NCBI GenBank assembly: GCA_029582265.1
Contig: CM055828.1
Span: forward strand, 8,017,902-8,081,901
Reading direction: 5' to 3'
DNA: 64,000 nt
Source: Zoroaster sp. YZ-2022
Taxonomy: Eukaryota > Echinodermata > Asteroidea > Forcipulatida > Zoroasteridae
The first letter of the stretch is position 1. The number at the start of each line of letters is the position of its first letter. Positions 45,715 through 57,075 of the stretch are shown in pieces. Below the pieces are notes generated by a model that was not told the DNA's origin, made no database searches, and was given only the letters and a program-made list of their open reading frames with translations. The position numbers and the translations under genes are program-made.

Positions 45715-45968
45715 AGATCCCTCGATATGATTTTTTTAAATTATTAAACTTTGAATTATCGTAATTCGATATCTGATGACCTAATCATGACGTCACAAAT
45801 TATGTTTCATCTACGTGTTAAGTTCTAAGTATATGCCAAGTTTGAAGTATGTGTTTTTTTGTAGACAATCTATCCGGAGAAGAAGAAGAAGAAGAAGAAG
45901 AAGAAGGAGAAGAAAAGAAAAAAAACGAACAAAAACAATAGGTGTTTCGGGTGCATACCCGAACACCT
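45715..45968 (+). repeat. Dispersed repeat R3, copy with terminal hairpin
   Basis: Same block order as 20690-20955: 'GATATGATTTTTTTAAAT', 'TTCGATATCTGATGACCTAA', 'AAGTATATGCCAAGTTTGA', (GAA)n at 45878-45906, then AAAACAATA and a 29-bp hairpin AGGTGTTTCGGGT-GCAT-ACCCGAACACCT (45940-45968). A 3' terminal hairpin recalls Helitrons, but a CTRR end and AT insertion site are not demonstrated. Confidence 0.8.
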
Positions 45969-46265
45969 AATAATAATAATAATGCTCATCAGGCTCATAA
46001 ATCATTCCTGAAACCATCTCAGCTCCCTGGGGAGTTTTCAGCTCAATTGCTGCCATTACAGTGCATACAGGGCTAATCAAACACAACAACCAACTCTGCC
46101 CTCACAGGTACCCATTTACCCCTGGGTGGAGAGAAGCAATTATGGTAAAGTGTCTTGCTCAAGTACACAAGCACCATGGTCGCGGTTGGGGTTCGAACCC
46201 ACATTCTGACGACTCGGCCATCAGAACACAAATCCGATGCACTAAACCGCTCGACCATGGCACTC
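45969..46265 (-). mobile_element. tRNA-derived SINE (CCATGG head type), 3'-shortened
   Basis: (AAT)4 tail, then 'GCTCATCAGGCTCATAAATC', 'TGAAACCATCTCAGCTCCCT', 'GGGGTTCGAACCCACATTCT' (box B inverted) and 'CTAAACCGCTCGACCATGGC' (box A inverted). The GCGCACGTATCCACC tail block is missing. Directly abuts the R3 hairpin. Confidence 0.9.
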
Positions 46266-46287
46266 CAATTGTTGTATGCGAAAAAAA

Positions 46288-46340
46288 ACCACACACACAC
46301 ACACACACAACCCTAAGATAACTTTTACACACACACACAA
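46288..46340 (+). repeat. (AC)n runs
   Basis: Two (AC)n runs at 46289-46311 and 46327-46341. Confidence 0.9.
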
Positions 46341-46341
46341 C

Positions 46342-47919
46342 ACATGGAACATATTTGTACGCATTGCAAATATCAGCCTGTGCATGTGAGCAAAATACGT
46401 GTTGCGTTTTGTCAAAATTACGCGCACAGCCGAACGCACATGTAATAGAATGTTTCAACATACTTTACAGATAAGCTGTACCGTGTACTACTATACAAGA
46501 AACATGTGGTAAACAACATAGCAAACACATGCACTCACTCAAACTGTCAGTTTCGTCATTCGTAATAAGCAATATTGTATAACAAAGGTCTCTTTATATA
46601 AAATGATGTGGAAATCTCTGCGGTTCTGTGAGATCGTGTCTGCTCAATGAATGTCGGCACAGCTTCCGAGACTCAACCTCACAAAGGCTGCTTCTCAATA
46701 GGAAAAAATCTATAGAAAATCCAGTCCCTGAGATAATCATCGATGATTCTGTGCGATCCTAGTCGTCTCAAGTGTGATATTAATTACATTGCACCCGGCT
46801 TTCTTAGGAATGTGTGGAGGTTATCCGTGCTACGTTTTTTTTTTTTTTGTCTCAGTGGGTTGCGGCCATGCTGTGTTGTGGGAAAGCGTAATACTGCTAT
46901 CTGAACACGTGCTGAAGTGGACCAATATGATTTTTCTAACATTGTTAGAACCAGGGTCTGTCTTGCCTTTAAAATTAGGTATTCTGCCTGGCTAGGCTGA
47001 GTTGGGGAATGTGATAGGTCAGGGGCTCACAGTGCTTTTCCTTACATAGTTGATATGATTGCAACTTAGCAAATCTTAGCAAGTTAGCACAGTAGATTGA
47101 AGAGCCTGCACAAATGTCTTATTTGGGTGTAATAATTTAAAAGTTGTAATACTCTTATGAATAAGGAAACTCCCAAACTATTTTGGAACCAAGTTTTCAA
47201 CATTTTAAATCAAATGCAACTGAACAAATTGGCATCAGTCTTATCTGCTGCAAGATTTTTCAACAACAAAAAAGTGTCATTTTAGATACTCCATAGGTGC
47301 TATAATCTTTACAAAAACAACATAGATCTGTCTGTGTAACACAAAAAGCCTGGTTTAGTGCACGTTTTTTGAATTTGCAAGGATTGCATGTGACTTTTAT
47401 AGCACCAACATGGCAGCCAACACAAATTCAATTTTACAACCCATTTCTCTTGACAAAAAGAGCAGATTTCTGGTGACTTTAAAAGCGATATAAAGTTGGC
47501 CATCAATTGTTTTGGTTTTACAACCCATTTGTATAGATTGATGAAACTCTTGCATCGGCTGATAAACAATTGATTTGATTCTGCCCTTATACCGACATAT
47601 GTATGAAACACTGCACTACCCATTTATATCTGACTGTGAAGAAATCCTTTCAATCCCTTCAATTTAAAATACAGTAAACAGGGAATCCAAAACAAACAAG
47701 ACATTTTCTCCAACAATCCCATATACTCCTGTGGCCAATACCTTGCTTTTATCACCCTGACCATGAGCTGAGTGAGCTCTCTAAAGTGCTCTGTTACCGA
47801 GATGATGGTACTTGCTGTGGTTTGGATAAGTGCAGCTCTTAAAAGGGAAGATTTAACATCGGTAACTACCAGAGTATCAAATTAACAAATTATTATCAGC
47901 ATGTTTACTTGGTACAAGT
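46342..47919. other. No gene recognised
   Basis: No exon with recognisable domain, RNA gene or shared repeat seen. 'TTTACAACCCATTT' occurs at about 47434 and 47516, a minor direct repeat. Confidence 0.4.
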
Positions 47920-48190
47920 ATCAATCATCCAGAGAAATGATTCCATCTGAAGGCCTTTCATTTTATGTATAAACAACATGTAACACAATTGGTAATTACC
48001 CAGGAAAAAATGAGTCAATTATTATTTTCTAATATATATAGATATATATTTTTAATGCAAGTTTTAAACACTGAACCTTAATTCATGTACATTTTTTGTG
48101 CAAATGGTCTGTTTGTTTGTCTGGTCGGTTTTTGTTCTGGTCATTTTAGTCGCTTGGTCGTTTCTCTGTTTGGTCATCTCTGTCTATCAT
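47920..48190 (+). repeat. Dispersed repeat R5, copy 1
   Basis: 'AGAAATGATTCCATCTGAAG', 'GGCCTTTCATTTTATG', 'AATGAGTCAATTATTAT', 'CCTTAATTCATGTACATTTT', 'GGTCTGTTTGTTTGTCTGGT' and 'CTCTGTTTGGTCATCTCTG' recur in order at 50375-50640. Confidence 0.85.
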
Positions 48191-48210
48191 TGTTTATTTG
48201 TTTGTCTGTG

Positions 48211-48570
48211 GTTTTGTCTGGTTGTCTGTTGGTTCAGAGGTTTAGGTCGTCATCTGGTTGTTTAGTCATTGGATTTTTTGTTTTGTCTGGTTGTCTGTTG
48301 GCTCAGAGGTTTAGGTCGTCATCTGGTTGTTTAGTCATTGAATTTTTTGTTTTGTCTGGTTGTCTGTTGGCTCAGAGGTTTAGGTCGTCATCTGGTTGTT
48401 TAATCATTGAATTTTTTGTTTTGTCTGGTTGTCTGTTCGCTCAGAGGTTTAGGTCGTCATCTGGTTGTTTAGTCATTGAATTTTTTGTTTTGTCTGGTTG
48501 TCTGTTGGCTCAGAGGTTTAGGTCGTCATCTGGTTGTTTAATCATTGAATTTTTTTGTTTGTTTAGTCTT
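48211..48570 (+). repeat. 69-bp tandem repeat, 5 units
   Basis: Unit GTCTGGTTGTCTGTTGGCTC + AGAGGTTTAGGTCGTCATCT + GGTTGTTTAGTCATTGAATT + TTTTGTTTT, starts about 69 bp apart. As 69 is divisible by three, a 164-codon frame stays open (48085-48579) with a 23-residue repeat, hydrophobic and Cys/Ser-rich. The second copy of R5 lacks the array, so the frame is a by-product of the period and not a gene. Confidence 0.92.
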
Positions 48571-49205
48571 TGTGTCTAAAACAGTTTGTTCATTGCTATA
48601 CATATTTTTATTTCTATGTACTCAAGTTGCCAAACATTGTACAATATATTTTTATTTAAGAATTTTTGATGTTTTAAATATATTTTTATATGACTTGTAA
48701 ATGCACACAGAATAACAGTTTTCATGTTTTAATTATACGTGACAAGTAAATAAATAAATGAATGAATCTTCATATAAATGCTTACTCGGTTTTAAGATGG
48801 CAATGGTACCAAACATCCGTAGAAGTTATTCTGTCTGTTATATATTTAAAATTTCCTGCTTTATTTCTTGAAAGCTATAGGGTTGAAATTAACGTGCATT
48901 ACCAAATACCAATGTTGTTTGTTCCTTTTAAGTTCATAAATTGCAGCTATTATGGTACACTCCCAGAGAAGTTGAGATGGCTCTCAGCGAAATTTGACTC
49001 TGGGCTAATGAAGTTACCCTGAACATATCCATGTTGTTTTATCATTCATTAATCATATATATACAGTAATGTGTAAGCGCACAACATTTGATACTTTCCC
49101 TTAGAGATTTCCGACCACTCCAAAAGCTTTTACATTTATCGGTGGAAATTGAACAACTTCGGAAGTCAAATTTAGCATTTAACTGCAAGTAATGCTTACC
49201 TTACA
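48571..49205. other. No recognised feature
   Basis: AT-rich; nothing supported. Confidence 0.4.
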
Positions 49206-49566
49206 TTAGACCTTCCCAAATCCTCCCAAATCCTCGTTGCTAAAGTGAAGGATTTTGAAGGATTGAAGTTACATGCTACATACTCTTTGCTAAAGTGAAG
49301 GATTTGGGAGGATTGAGGTTATTAGGCTTACTTGCCTTTTCATGGTACATGTACATCCATGTTTGTTGTAGTGATTGTAAGGTCAGTGCTTGGGTCAGTG
49401 GACACTGTTTATTGCTCCATGCATGCAGGGAGGGTCCCTGGCCATGTACATGTATCACAGATTAGAAACACATTGTGTGCATACATGTCATGTGCTTGCT
49501 TTACGACTGAAGGATTTTGGAGGATTCAGGTTATGTGTAAGCAAATGGGCCAAGGGAGTTAGGGTT
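49206..49566 (-). mobile_element. MITE family A, copy 4 (basic form)
   Basis: Starts TTAGACCTTCCCAAATCC (terminal CCCTAA decayed) and ends CCAAGGGAGTTAGGGTT. One terminal module. Core as in 34467-34826. Confidence 0.9.
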
Positions 49567-49940
49567 GGGTAGTCGGATTGAGAAATGAACATGGAAATTG
49601 CAAATGGCCAAACACGTATGGCTATTTTTGTGTATGGGCAATTATTTTTAAACTCCATGTACGCATCATGCTGATCTCGCCTGTTGGGTTGTGTTTGTCC
49701 AGCAAACAATGGAGTAAGCACCATAATGAAAGCTGGTTATAAGGAGGCGTGCCATCGCGAACATTGAACGCTGTGGTGATTCGTGTTGTATCATAGGGTC
49801 ATGGCTTAGGTATAAAGGGAGTAGAAAACTGCTTGATACAAGCATGCTAACTTTCTTTGAATGAAGATCATTGTATAGTTTGATCCCTCAAAACACTATG
49901 AAAGATAAATGGTTTTGAGAATAGGAGGGTTTAAACAAAT

Positions 49941-50085
49941 GCAGGCGCGTGTCCAGGATTTTCAGCAGGGGGGGGTCTGGCCTGAGACTATCTAAGCGGA
50001 GCGCCACCATCGGTTGGCGCGGAGCGTAAGGGGGGGTCCGACCCCTGGACCCCCCTGGACCCCCTGGACACGCCGCCTGAAATGG
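49941..50085. mobile_element. Short GC-rich MITE with CAGGCG..TGTCCAGG ends
   Basis: Left CAGGCGCGTGTCCAGG and right (inverted) CAGGCGGCGTGTCCAGG. Between them lie G/C-runs and a GCGGAGCGCCACC..GGTTGGCGCGGAGCG hairpin. 145 bp, strikingly GC-rich in AT-rich surroundings. Confidence 0.65.
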
Positions 50086-50207
50086 CCTGTGAAAGATTAT
50101 AGCATCAAAGGGAAGAAGATACAACATTGATAATGTTGGCAAAACTGTAAGAGTATCCTTAGTGTAGGATTTGAGGCATTGCATGGTGGAGATAGATACT
50201 TGAGTTC

Positions 50208-50330
50208 ATTCGGGTGACACCATGTAATGATCTCTTCTTGGAAAGAAGTGACGGCTCTGAGAAGAGCCGGTTGGTTTGTTCTCAACGTATCGACTAGTCT
50301 GGTCTCCTGATGACGGCTAGAGTATCCTTG
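50208..50330 (-). repeat. Diverged relative of repeat R6
   Basis: 'GGGTGACACCATGTAATGAT', a GGCTCTGAGAAGAGCC hairpin, then CGTATCGACTAGTCTGGTC and CTGATGACGGCTAGAGTATCC. Order of blocks parallels the 33.5 kb palindrome arm (ACACCATGT, gap, ACGTTTCGATCA hairpin, CATCCTCAGG). Confidence 0.5.
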
Positions 50331-50374
50331 CTGTCTTTCAGTGAAGACTGATGTACATTTTAAAAAAGTCGATA

Positions 50375-50640
50375 CAAATCAATCACCCTGAGAAATGATT
50401 CCATCAGAAGGCCTTTCATTTTTTATGTCAAATTTGTGGAAAACATAAAAACCATAAAAATTACCCAGGAAATAATGAGTCAATTATTATCTTGTTATAT
50501 TTTTAATGCAAGTTTTGAACACTGTGAACCTTAATTCATGTACATTTTTAGCAAATGGTCTGTTTGTTTGTCTGGTCATTTGTTGTTCTGGCCATTTTAG
50601 TCCCTTGGTCAATCCTCTGTTTGGTCATCTCTGATTGTTG
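50375..50640 (+). repeat. Dispersed repeat R5, copy 2
   Basis: Collinear with 47920-48190 (see blocks there), without the 69-bp array that follows copy 1. Confidence 0.85.
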
Positions 50641-51036
50641 GGAAAATTAGAGAGATTACACTGGTCTACAGCCAAAATGCTTCCGAAACAAATGAAGTCA
50701 AACTTGACTAATTATGGGTCACTGAGAATGGAAATGATGCTTAAAATTGTTGATTGGCTCTAGTTTTCAAGATCTACATGTACATGTGTACATGTATGGG
50801 AATAGCGTATGATAATTCATGATTAAAAATCTGCTATGTACACCATATACATAGTACGTAAAATGTAAAAACTTAAATATCTTGGAAACAGTAGCCAATC
50901 AGCAATTTTAATTGTCATATTTGAATTCAGCACATCAAAATCCATAATAAATAGCACATTTTATCTCCGAAGCAGACAACTTAAAAAAAATTGTTGACCA
51001 GTGTTATTTATTGGGAAGGTTGATACCATCATCAGT
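50641..51036. other. No recognised feature
   Basis: Contains CTACATGTACATGTGTACATGTA near 50773; nothing else supported. Confidence 0.4.
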
Positions 51037-51253
51037 TTAAAGGGACGGTATTGTCACGATCAGAGTAGACTTTCAACAGGGCATGGAATTGGTGTCCTAG
51101 TTTAAGATGCACACGGTGACTAAAAAATACTGGCTCATTGATGCAACAGCAATACCAGCGGTAATATGACCTTATCATGTGGGGGATTATTTTCATTTAA
51201 AACTAGCGCTCTGATTCCATGCCCTGTTGATCGTGACGATATTGTCCCTTTAA
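51037..51253 (-). mobile_element. AGGGACA MITE, copy 4
   Basis: TTAAAGGGACGGTATTGTCA to GACGATATTGTCCCTTTAA; long, well preserved TIR (CACGATCA also mirrored). TTAA borders intact. Confidence 0.92.
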
Positions 51254-52089
51254 AACTCAATATAGTTTTACATTAAAATTAGACCATTTTTTTTTTATTT
51301 ACCAATTTTATACCTTATCATAAAGTATCAGTACTGCACTGTTCATCATGCACAGTATGTGTATGTACCCTTTATATAAATTAGAAATCTCATAAAAGCT
51401 GAATGAAAAATAAAAAAATAAATAAATAAATGGTTCATTGGTGTTCCAGAGGCGTGGCCCAGTTAGGAAATCCTTCCATACATAATAGTCATCAGTTTTT
51501 CCACATCAGTTTGTCCTTCCTATATCAGAAGCATAACACTGAAAATAATTAACTCTCACGCTGTTGCACGCCCGAAAGTGTCTCCATTTTTACGCTCTCC
51601 TCATGGACTGTCTCTGAAAACTATTTTGTCTGTCATCCGCTGCCCCCGGCCCCCAGAACCCTCTGGAGATTGGGACGTTTCTAATACACAGGATTCAACC
51701 TGCTAATTCAGTTAGTGATATCCAGATGTGGTCCCGATGCTTGATTGCTCCTACAGCACGATGATGTTGAGGTTGGTTAGAATTTGTCCAGTCATATAGA
51801 CGGCTTTTAGAAGCAAATAGATGGAGCATGATGTGGAATCTGTGCGAGTTGAATATCTCTCATTACAAATAAATAAATTAAAACAAAATTAAAATGACCA
51901 AATTGTAAGTATAAATGTTTTGAGTGTAGTGTAATAATTCCCCCAACGTTACATACCTTCATCTGTGTAGATTGTTAAGGTTTTCATATAGCCAAGTAAC
52001 ATTTAATAGTACCTTTAATTAAGAAAGTTATAACAAATTTGGGGTGATACTTGTCACCATCTGCTATGTTCTTCATCTCGGCTTAATTT
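51254..52089. other. No gene recognised
   Basis: (AAATA)n-like run at 51404-51430. No exon or RNA supported. Confidence 0.4.
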
Positions 52090-52175
52090 TCACAGAGCTG
52101 ATAAGCGCACATATTTTCTGAGCACAGAACTGTTATAAATGCTTAACAAAAATAGGTTTCCAGCCAAATTGTGCA
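52090..52175 (+). repeat. Repeat R7 single arm
   Basis: 'ACAGAGCTGATAAGCGC', 'AAATGCTTAACAAAAATAGG' and 'TTTCCAGCCAAATTGTG' match the left arm of 31815-32300. Confidence 0.6.
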
Positions 52176-52179
52176 TTAG

Positions 52180-52365
52180 CGGTGAATGATATCACGATCG
52201 TAATGATACGATATTCAAAAAATTATCGGCTAAATCGGTTATGGTTTTGAAGATATTGAAATATCGCCATATTGACAATATTCCAAAAATATCGCCGATA
52301 TTCCAAAAATATAGCCGATATCGAATTTATATCGCTCTTTTTAGTTAAAATATCGCCGGAGTGAT
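52180..52365. repeat. Cluster of ATATCG / CGATAT words
   Basis: GATATCACGATCG, ACGATATTC, AAATATCGCC, ATATCGCCGATATT, ATAGCCGATATCG, TATATCGCTC, AATATCGCCGG within 180 bp. CpG-rich, partly palindromic; probably a decayed transposon end with repeated binding words. No family recognised. Confidence 0.5.
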
Positions 52366-52859
52366 AAATTGTTTCCAAATTTCATGTCATTATACAGTAA
52401 AATCAATGAAGTTACGGTACCGTGAAGAGCTAAAAAAATAATAATATAAAACAGTTCGAAATCACGCTGCGGCACTGCTCATGTTCCCAGGACTACCATT
52501 ATGAAATGTCATCATTTGAATGGGGAAACATTATGAGTGGGTCAATCAAAAGTCGGCCGAGAATTGCAGACACAGCACCAACAAGTACTCAGCTCGTTTT
52601 GGAGTGATTCAATTGCATTTTTGATAATTGTCAGAACCATTTATTACCTATGCAACTTCCCTGTAGAACTTGCATGTTACTTTGACCATGGCTGTACACA
52701 CAAGTTGATGATATATGCCTCCCACACCATGTGAGATACATACATGTACATGTAGGTAGAAGTTCTTGTGCCCTCACTACATCCCACAAATAGTGTTCAA
52801 ACCCTCCTGTTAATTGATCATTCAATATCATTTAAATGGTTTTGAATGATAAAGGTACT
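52366..52859. other. No recognised feature
   Basis: Nothing supported on either strand. Confidence 0.4.
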
Positions 52860-53470
52860 ATTAATGCTTGCCAAATGGTACTGTGTGGTGAATGCATCTA
52901 AACTGTACATGGTACTGTTATCTGCACAGCTAATCCACCATTCATAAACAGACAGTTGTCAAATGATACTGTGTGGTGAATGCATCTAAACTGTGTACAT
53001 GGTACTGTTACATGTATCTACACAGCTAATCCACCATTCATAAACAGACAGTTGTCAAATGGTACTGTGTGGTGAATGCATCTAAACTGTACATGGTACT
53101 GTTATCTACACAGCTAATCCACCATTCATAAACAGACAGTTGTCAAATGGTACTGTGTGGTGAATGCATCTAAACTGTACATGGTACTGTTATCTACTCA
53201 GCTCATCCACCATTCATAAACAGACAGTTGTCAAATGGTACTGTGTGGTGAATGCATCTAAACTGTACATGGTACTGTTATCTACATAGCTTATCCAGCA
53301 TTCATAAACAGACAGTTGTCAAATGGTACTGTGTGGTGAATGCATCTAAACTGTACATGGTACTGTTATCTACACAGCTAATCCACCATTCATAGACAGA
53401 CAGTTGCCAAATGCATCTAAACTGTACATGGTACCGTTACCTACACAGCTTATCCACCATTCATAAACTG
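52860..53470 (+). repeat. 88-bp tandem repeat, ~7 units
   Basis: Unit TGTCAAATGGTACTGTGTGG + TGAATGCATCTAAACTGTAC + ATGGTACTGTTATCTACACA + GCTAATCCACCATTCATAAA + CAGACAGT. GTGTGGTG at 52883, 52971, 53067 and onward. The second unit has short GT and ACATGT insertions; the last is shortened. Confidence 0.93.
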
Positions 53471-53522
53471 ACAGCTGTCTGGTTTTGAATGGTCAGTCAA
53501 CTTGCATACAGAAAGTAGGATA

Positions 53523-53700
53523 ATTAATAATAATAATAATAAATGAATAAATAATAAACTCATTTATAAAGTGCCTTTTCCCAAAAGATGCAAAGTGCTG
53601 AGCTCACTCCATTTCAAAAATGTTCGCGGGCACACGAGAACAATTATAAAATAAGATCAAGGATTACACAAAAAACATATATTGATACAAAAACCCTTTA
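53523..53700 (-). mobile_element. Probable 3' end of a LINE/SINE (CR1/L2-like), inverted
   Basis: (AAT)n at 53523-53541 followed by AATAAACTCATTTATAAAGT, GCCTTTTCCCAAAAGATGC and AAAGTGCT, which on the minus strand reads AGCACTTTGCATC..GGCACTTTATAAAT(G), a common retroelement 3' tail style. Body unrecognised. Confidence 0.5.
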
Positions 53701-53907
53701 AAAGTGAAATGCATGAATACTGGTTAAAAATCATGATGGAGAACAAACAGTTATTAACATTCACATTAAAAGACTAAAAGACATTATTTATGAGAGACAT
53801 TAAAAACTACTCAACTCGGGTTATTACTCTGAATACATTTTCATGTACAGTTTTAAGAAACTTTGCAGAAATTCTCCAGATGGTACACAATCACTGATTT
53901 TTTTGGG

Positions 53908-54254
53908 TTAAAGGGACAGTAATGTCATGATCAGAGTAGACTTTCAACAGTGCATGGAATCGGTGTTCTAGCTTAAGATGAAGAAAAAAAGTTATGAAAA
54001 TTCATTCAGTGTTTCACAACTGAAAATCCCTTGAAGGGACAACATCGGCTCGATCAGAGCAAACTTTCAACAGGGCATGGAATTGGTGTTCGAGTTTATG
54101 ATGAACAGAGTGACTGAAAATTACTGGCTCATTTATGCAGCAGCAACGGTAATATGACCTTATCATGTGGGGATATATTTTCAGTCACAGAGTTAATCTA
54201 AAACGAGCACTACGATTCCATGCCCTGTTGATCGTGACAATACTGCCCCTTTAA
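53908..54254 (-). mobile_element. AGGGACA MITE, one partial and one complete copy in tandem
   Basis: Partial copy 53908-53982 (TTAAAGGGACAGTAATGTCA to TTCTAGCTTAAGATGAAG). Complete copy 54031-54254, starting TTGAAGGGACAACATC and ending AATACTGCCCCTTTAA. About 50 bp of unrelated sequence lies between. Confidence 0.88.
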
Positions 54255-54497
54255 AACACTTATTGCTTGTTTGTAAAGTACTTGTTTTTACAGCATAGGG
54301 TGCAAGACCAACGGTGGGGATGTAGGGTGTAACAAAAATGTACCTTCTCTGGTTTAAGTGAAGTTGTTTTAATGTATATATTTGCAAATTGTATTGGTAT
54401 TTGCATACAATCTGTACATGTATGCCTGCAGGCGACTATGTATTTCCAACTCGACCGCTTCTGCTTTGACTTTGCTAGTTACACGTACCCACTCATG

Positions 54498-54745
54498 TGG
54501 AGTGCCATGGCTGAGCGATTTAATGCTTTGGATTTGTGGTTCTGATGGCCGAGTGGTCAGAATGTGGGTTCAAATCCTGACTGCGACCTGACTATGACAC
54601 TTTCACCATAATTGCTTCTCTCCACCCAGGAGTAAGTGGGTATACCTTGTGAGGGCAGAGTTGGGAGCTGAGATGGTTTCAGGAATGATTTATGAGCCTG
54701 CTGAGCAGGGGTAATAAAGGCGGGTGCTACATAATTATTATTTAT
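54498..54745 (+). mobile_element. tRNA-derived SINE (CCATGG head), partly deleted
   Basis: 'GTGGAGTGCCATGGCTGAGC' (box A region), 'GTGGGTTCAAATCCTG' (box B), then 'AATTGCTTCTCTCCACCCAG', 'TGAGATGGTTTCAGGAATGA' and ATTATTATTTA tail. The GTCCTTGAGCAAGACACTT block and the TTAGC..AATGGCAGC block are deleted. Confidence 0.9.
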
Positions 54746-55334
54746 GTTGCTCAGTGCTGTCAGTGCTGTAAAATATGGCAGTCATATGTAAGTTGATCTT
54801 TACATGTTCACATGGTTAAAGGGAGCTAAAGTAAAGGGAGTAAAAGTTTTTGACCAGGAAAAGCTATATGACATTTTTTTTCTTGTAGAATTTACTCATA
54901 TTTCACCCAGGCTCCATATTTCTTTCTTCCGTAATGCACCTAATAACTCAACTCAGGTTTGTGGTTACCCTGGCATCTTGTAGATTAACTCCCATCAGCT
55001 TGGGGCAGTTGTGTAGTAACATCTTCAAAGAGAGAGGGGTCCCCCAAGAGCAGTATATATTTTGACCTTTAACAAACACCCCATCAAGATGGTAAATACA
55101 GACGTGTACAAAAACATGCAGTTCCAACAGCCCTGGAGGTCATGATAAAGGATTAGTGTTGTCAAATCTTGTTTGTATGCATACATGTATACATTGCCCT
55201 TTTTCAGAGGCGAAGATTACAGTTGTAAATTACAAGTGCAATAGAGCCAGGTTTTATGCCGATTTGCAGTCACCTCGATTCGTGAACTGGAAAAGATACA
55301 ATGCTAACTCAAGCTTATTATGACTTGGTATTGA
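54746..55334. other. No recognised feature
   Basis: Nothing supported on either strand. Confidence 0.4.
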
Positions 55335-55885
55335 TTAACCCTAACCTTCCCAAATCCTCCATGAAATCCTCTTTGCCAAAGTGAAGGATTTTGAAGGATT
55401 GAGGTTACATGCGACATGCTCTTTGCTAAAGTGAAGGATTTTGGAGGATTGAGGTTATTAGGCATACTTGCCTTTCCATGGTACATGTACATCTATGTTT
55501 GTTGTAGTGATTGCAAGGTCAGTGCTTGGGTCAGTGGACACTGTTTATTGCTCCATGCATGCAGGGAGGGTCCCTGGCCATGTACATGTACATGTATCAC
55601 AGATTAGAAACACATGTGTGCATACATGTCATGTGCTTGCTTTACTACTGAAGGATTTCGGAGGATTCAGGTTATGTGTAAGCAAATGGGCCTAGGGAGT
55701 AAGGAAGGATTCAGGTTATGTGTAAGCAAATGGGCCTAGGGAGTTAGGAAGGATTCAGGTTATGTGTAAGCAAATGGGCCTAGGGAGTTAGGAAGGATTC
55801 AGGTGAAGTGTAAGCAAATGGGCCTAGGGAGTTAGGAAGGATTCAGGTTATGTGTAAGCAAGTGGGCCTAGGGAGTTGGGGTTAA
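55335..55885 (-). mobile_element. MITE family A, copy 5, with ~5 terminal units
   Basis: TTAACCCTAACCTTCCCAAA to GGGAGTTGGGGTTAA with TTAA borders; the 44-bp module AAGGATTCAGGTTATGTGTA + AGCAAATGGGCCTAGGGAGT + TAGG is repeated about five times at 55655-55870. Confidence 0.93.
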
Positions 55886-55944
55886 TGCGAGTTTATGACT
55901 TGTGTTGAGTAATGAACGTACATGGGGCTTGCCCTGTTATTTCT

Positions 55945-56030
55945 GGAATAGCAAAAGACACCAAAGCGCTTTGTAATCTTTGGGGAAAAAGGCGCTATAT
56001 AAATGACAGTATCTATCTATCTATAAGGCT
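55945..56030 (+). repeat. Retroelement-type tail with (ATCT)n
   Basis: 'CCAAAGCGCTTTGTAATC', 'GGCGCTATATAAATGACAG' and (TATC)n resemble the 3' tail of CR1/L2-mobilised SINEs. No head found upstream. Confidence 0.45.
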
Positions 56031-56366
56031 GATTCACAGAACTTTGCAATAATTATGACAGTTAAGGTTCTGTGAAATAGTTTTTTTTTCATTGTATACA
56101 ATAAAGTATGCCTACTGGAACATATATTTGTCATTTGTAAATTTTTCCCCTCACGTTTATACCATAAAAATATTAATTTTTAAATTTAGTGGGTGCGCTT
56201 CGACACGCCCATACCCCCTCATTAACATAAAATTCGTGACATACACTGAGGCAATTACCGATCCGCGATCCACAGCACTTGCCCAAGTATGCGTCGTATA
56301 CAGCGCACCACTGCATGCAGAGTGTTGCTAGAGAAAAAGTTTCCTCAAGTTTTCTGTCAGGTTTGA

Positions 56367-56725
<359 letters not shown>

Positions 56726-56731
56726 GTAAGT

Positions 56732-56848
56732 GGCCATTTAGTAATACTCCCATGCATAACCCAGTCCACTTCCGTGCAAAACGACATGTTCACACCATGC
56801 TCACCGTTTCAGTGTTCACGGCATGAAAACATGCCGTGATTTTCCGCA
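56732..56848. other. Possible intron start after the THAP exon
   Basis: Follows the GTAAGT donor; no acceptor or second exon is recognisable before the MITE at 56849. Confidence 0.35.
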
Positions 56849-57075
56849 TTAACCAGTTCGCGTCGGAGGCCGTGTATACACGCAAATTTTTTTTGGACAG
56901 CGGATCGGAGAGCGTCTAAACACACCACAGGATTCTCGGGAATATTTGTATAGATTCCTGGTCGACGTGGCAACGAGCCATAAGCATACGGTGGAAGATG
57001 TGGTCTCCCCGGTCACGCTCTGGTGAGCACCATTGGTTCGGAAAAACTGTTTTATTCCCGGTGCGAACTGGTTAA
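56849..57075 (+). mobile_element. TTAACCAG MITE, copy 3 (227 bp, internally deleted)
   Basis: TTAACCAGTTCGCGTCGGAG to CCCGGTGCGAACTGGTTAA, TTAA at both borders. Relative to the 265-bp copy it lacks about 35 bp (the GTGTTTGTGCGGTAAAAATA part) next to GCACCATTGG. Confidence 0.92.

Noticed and set aside
45940..45968. Rho-independent-like terminator hairpin
   Set aside because: Animal nuclear DNA; the hairpin lies at the end of a dispersed repeat and abuts a SINE tail, so a transposon terminus explains it better.
48085..48579. 164-codon repetitive frame with 23-residue units
   Set aside because: Produced by a 69-bp tandem array; the related repeat copy at 50375 lacks the array and any equivalent frame.
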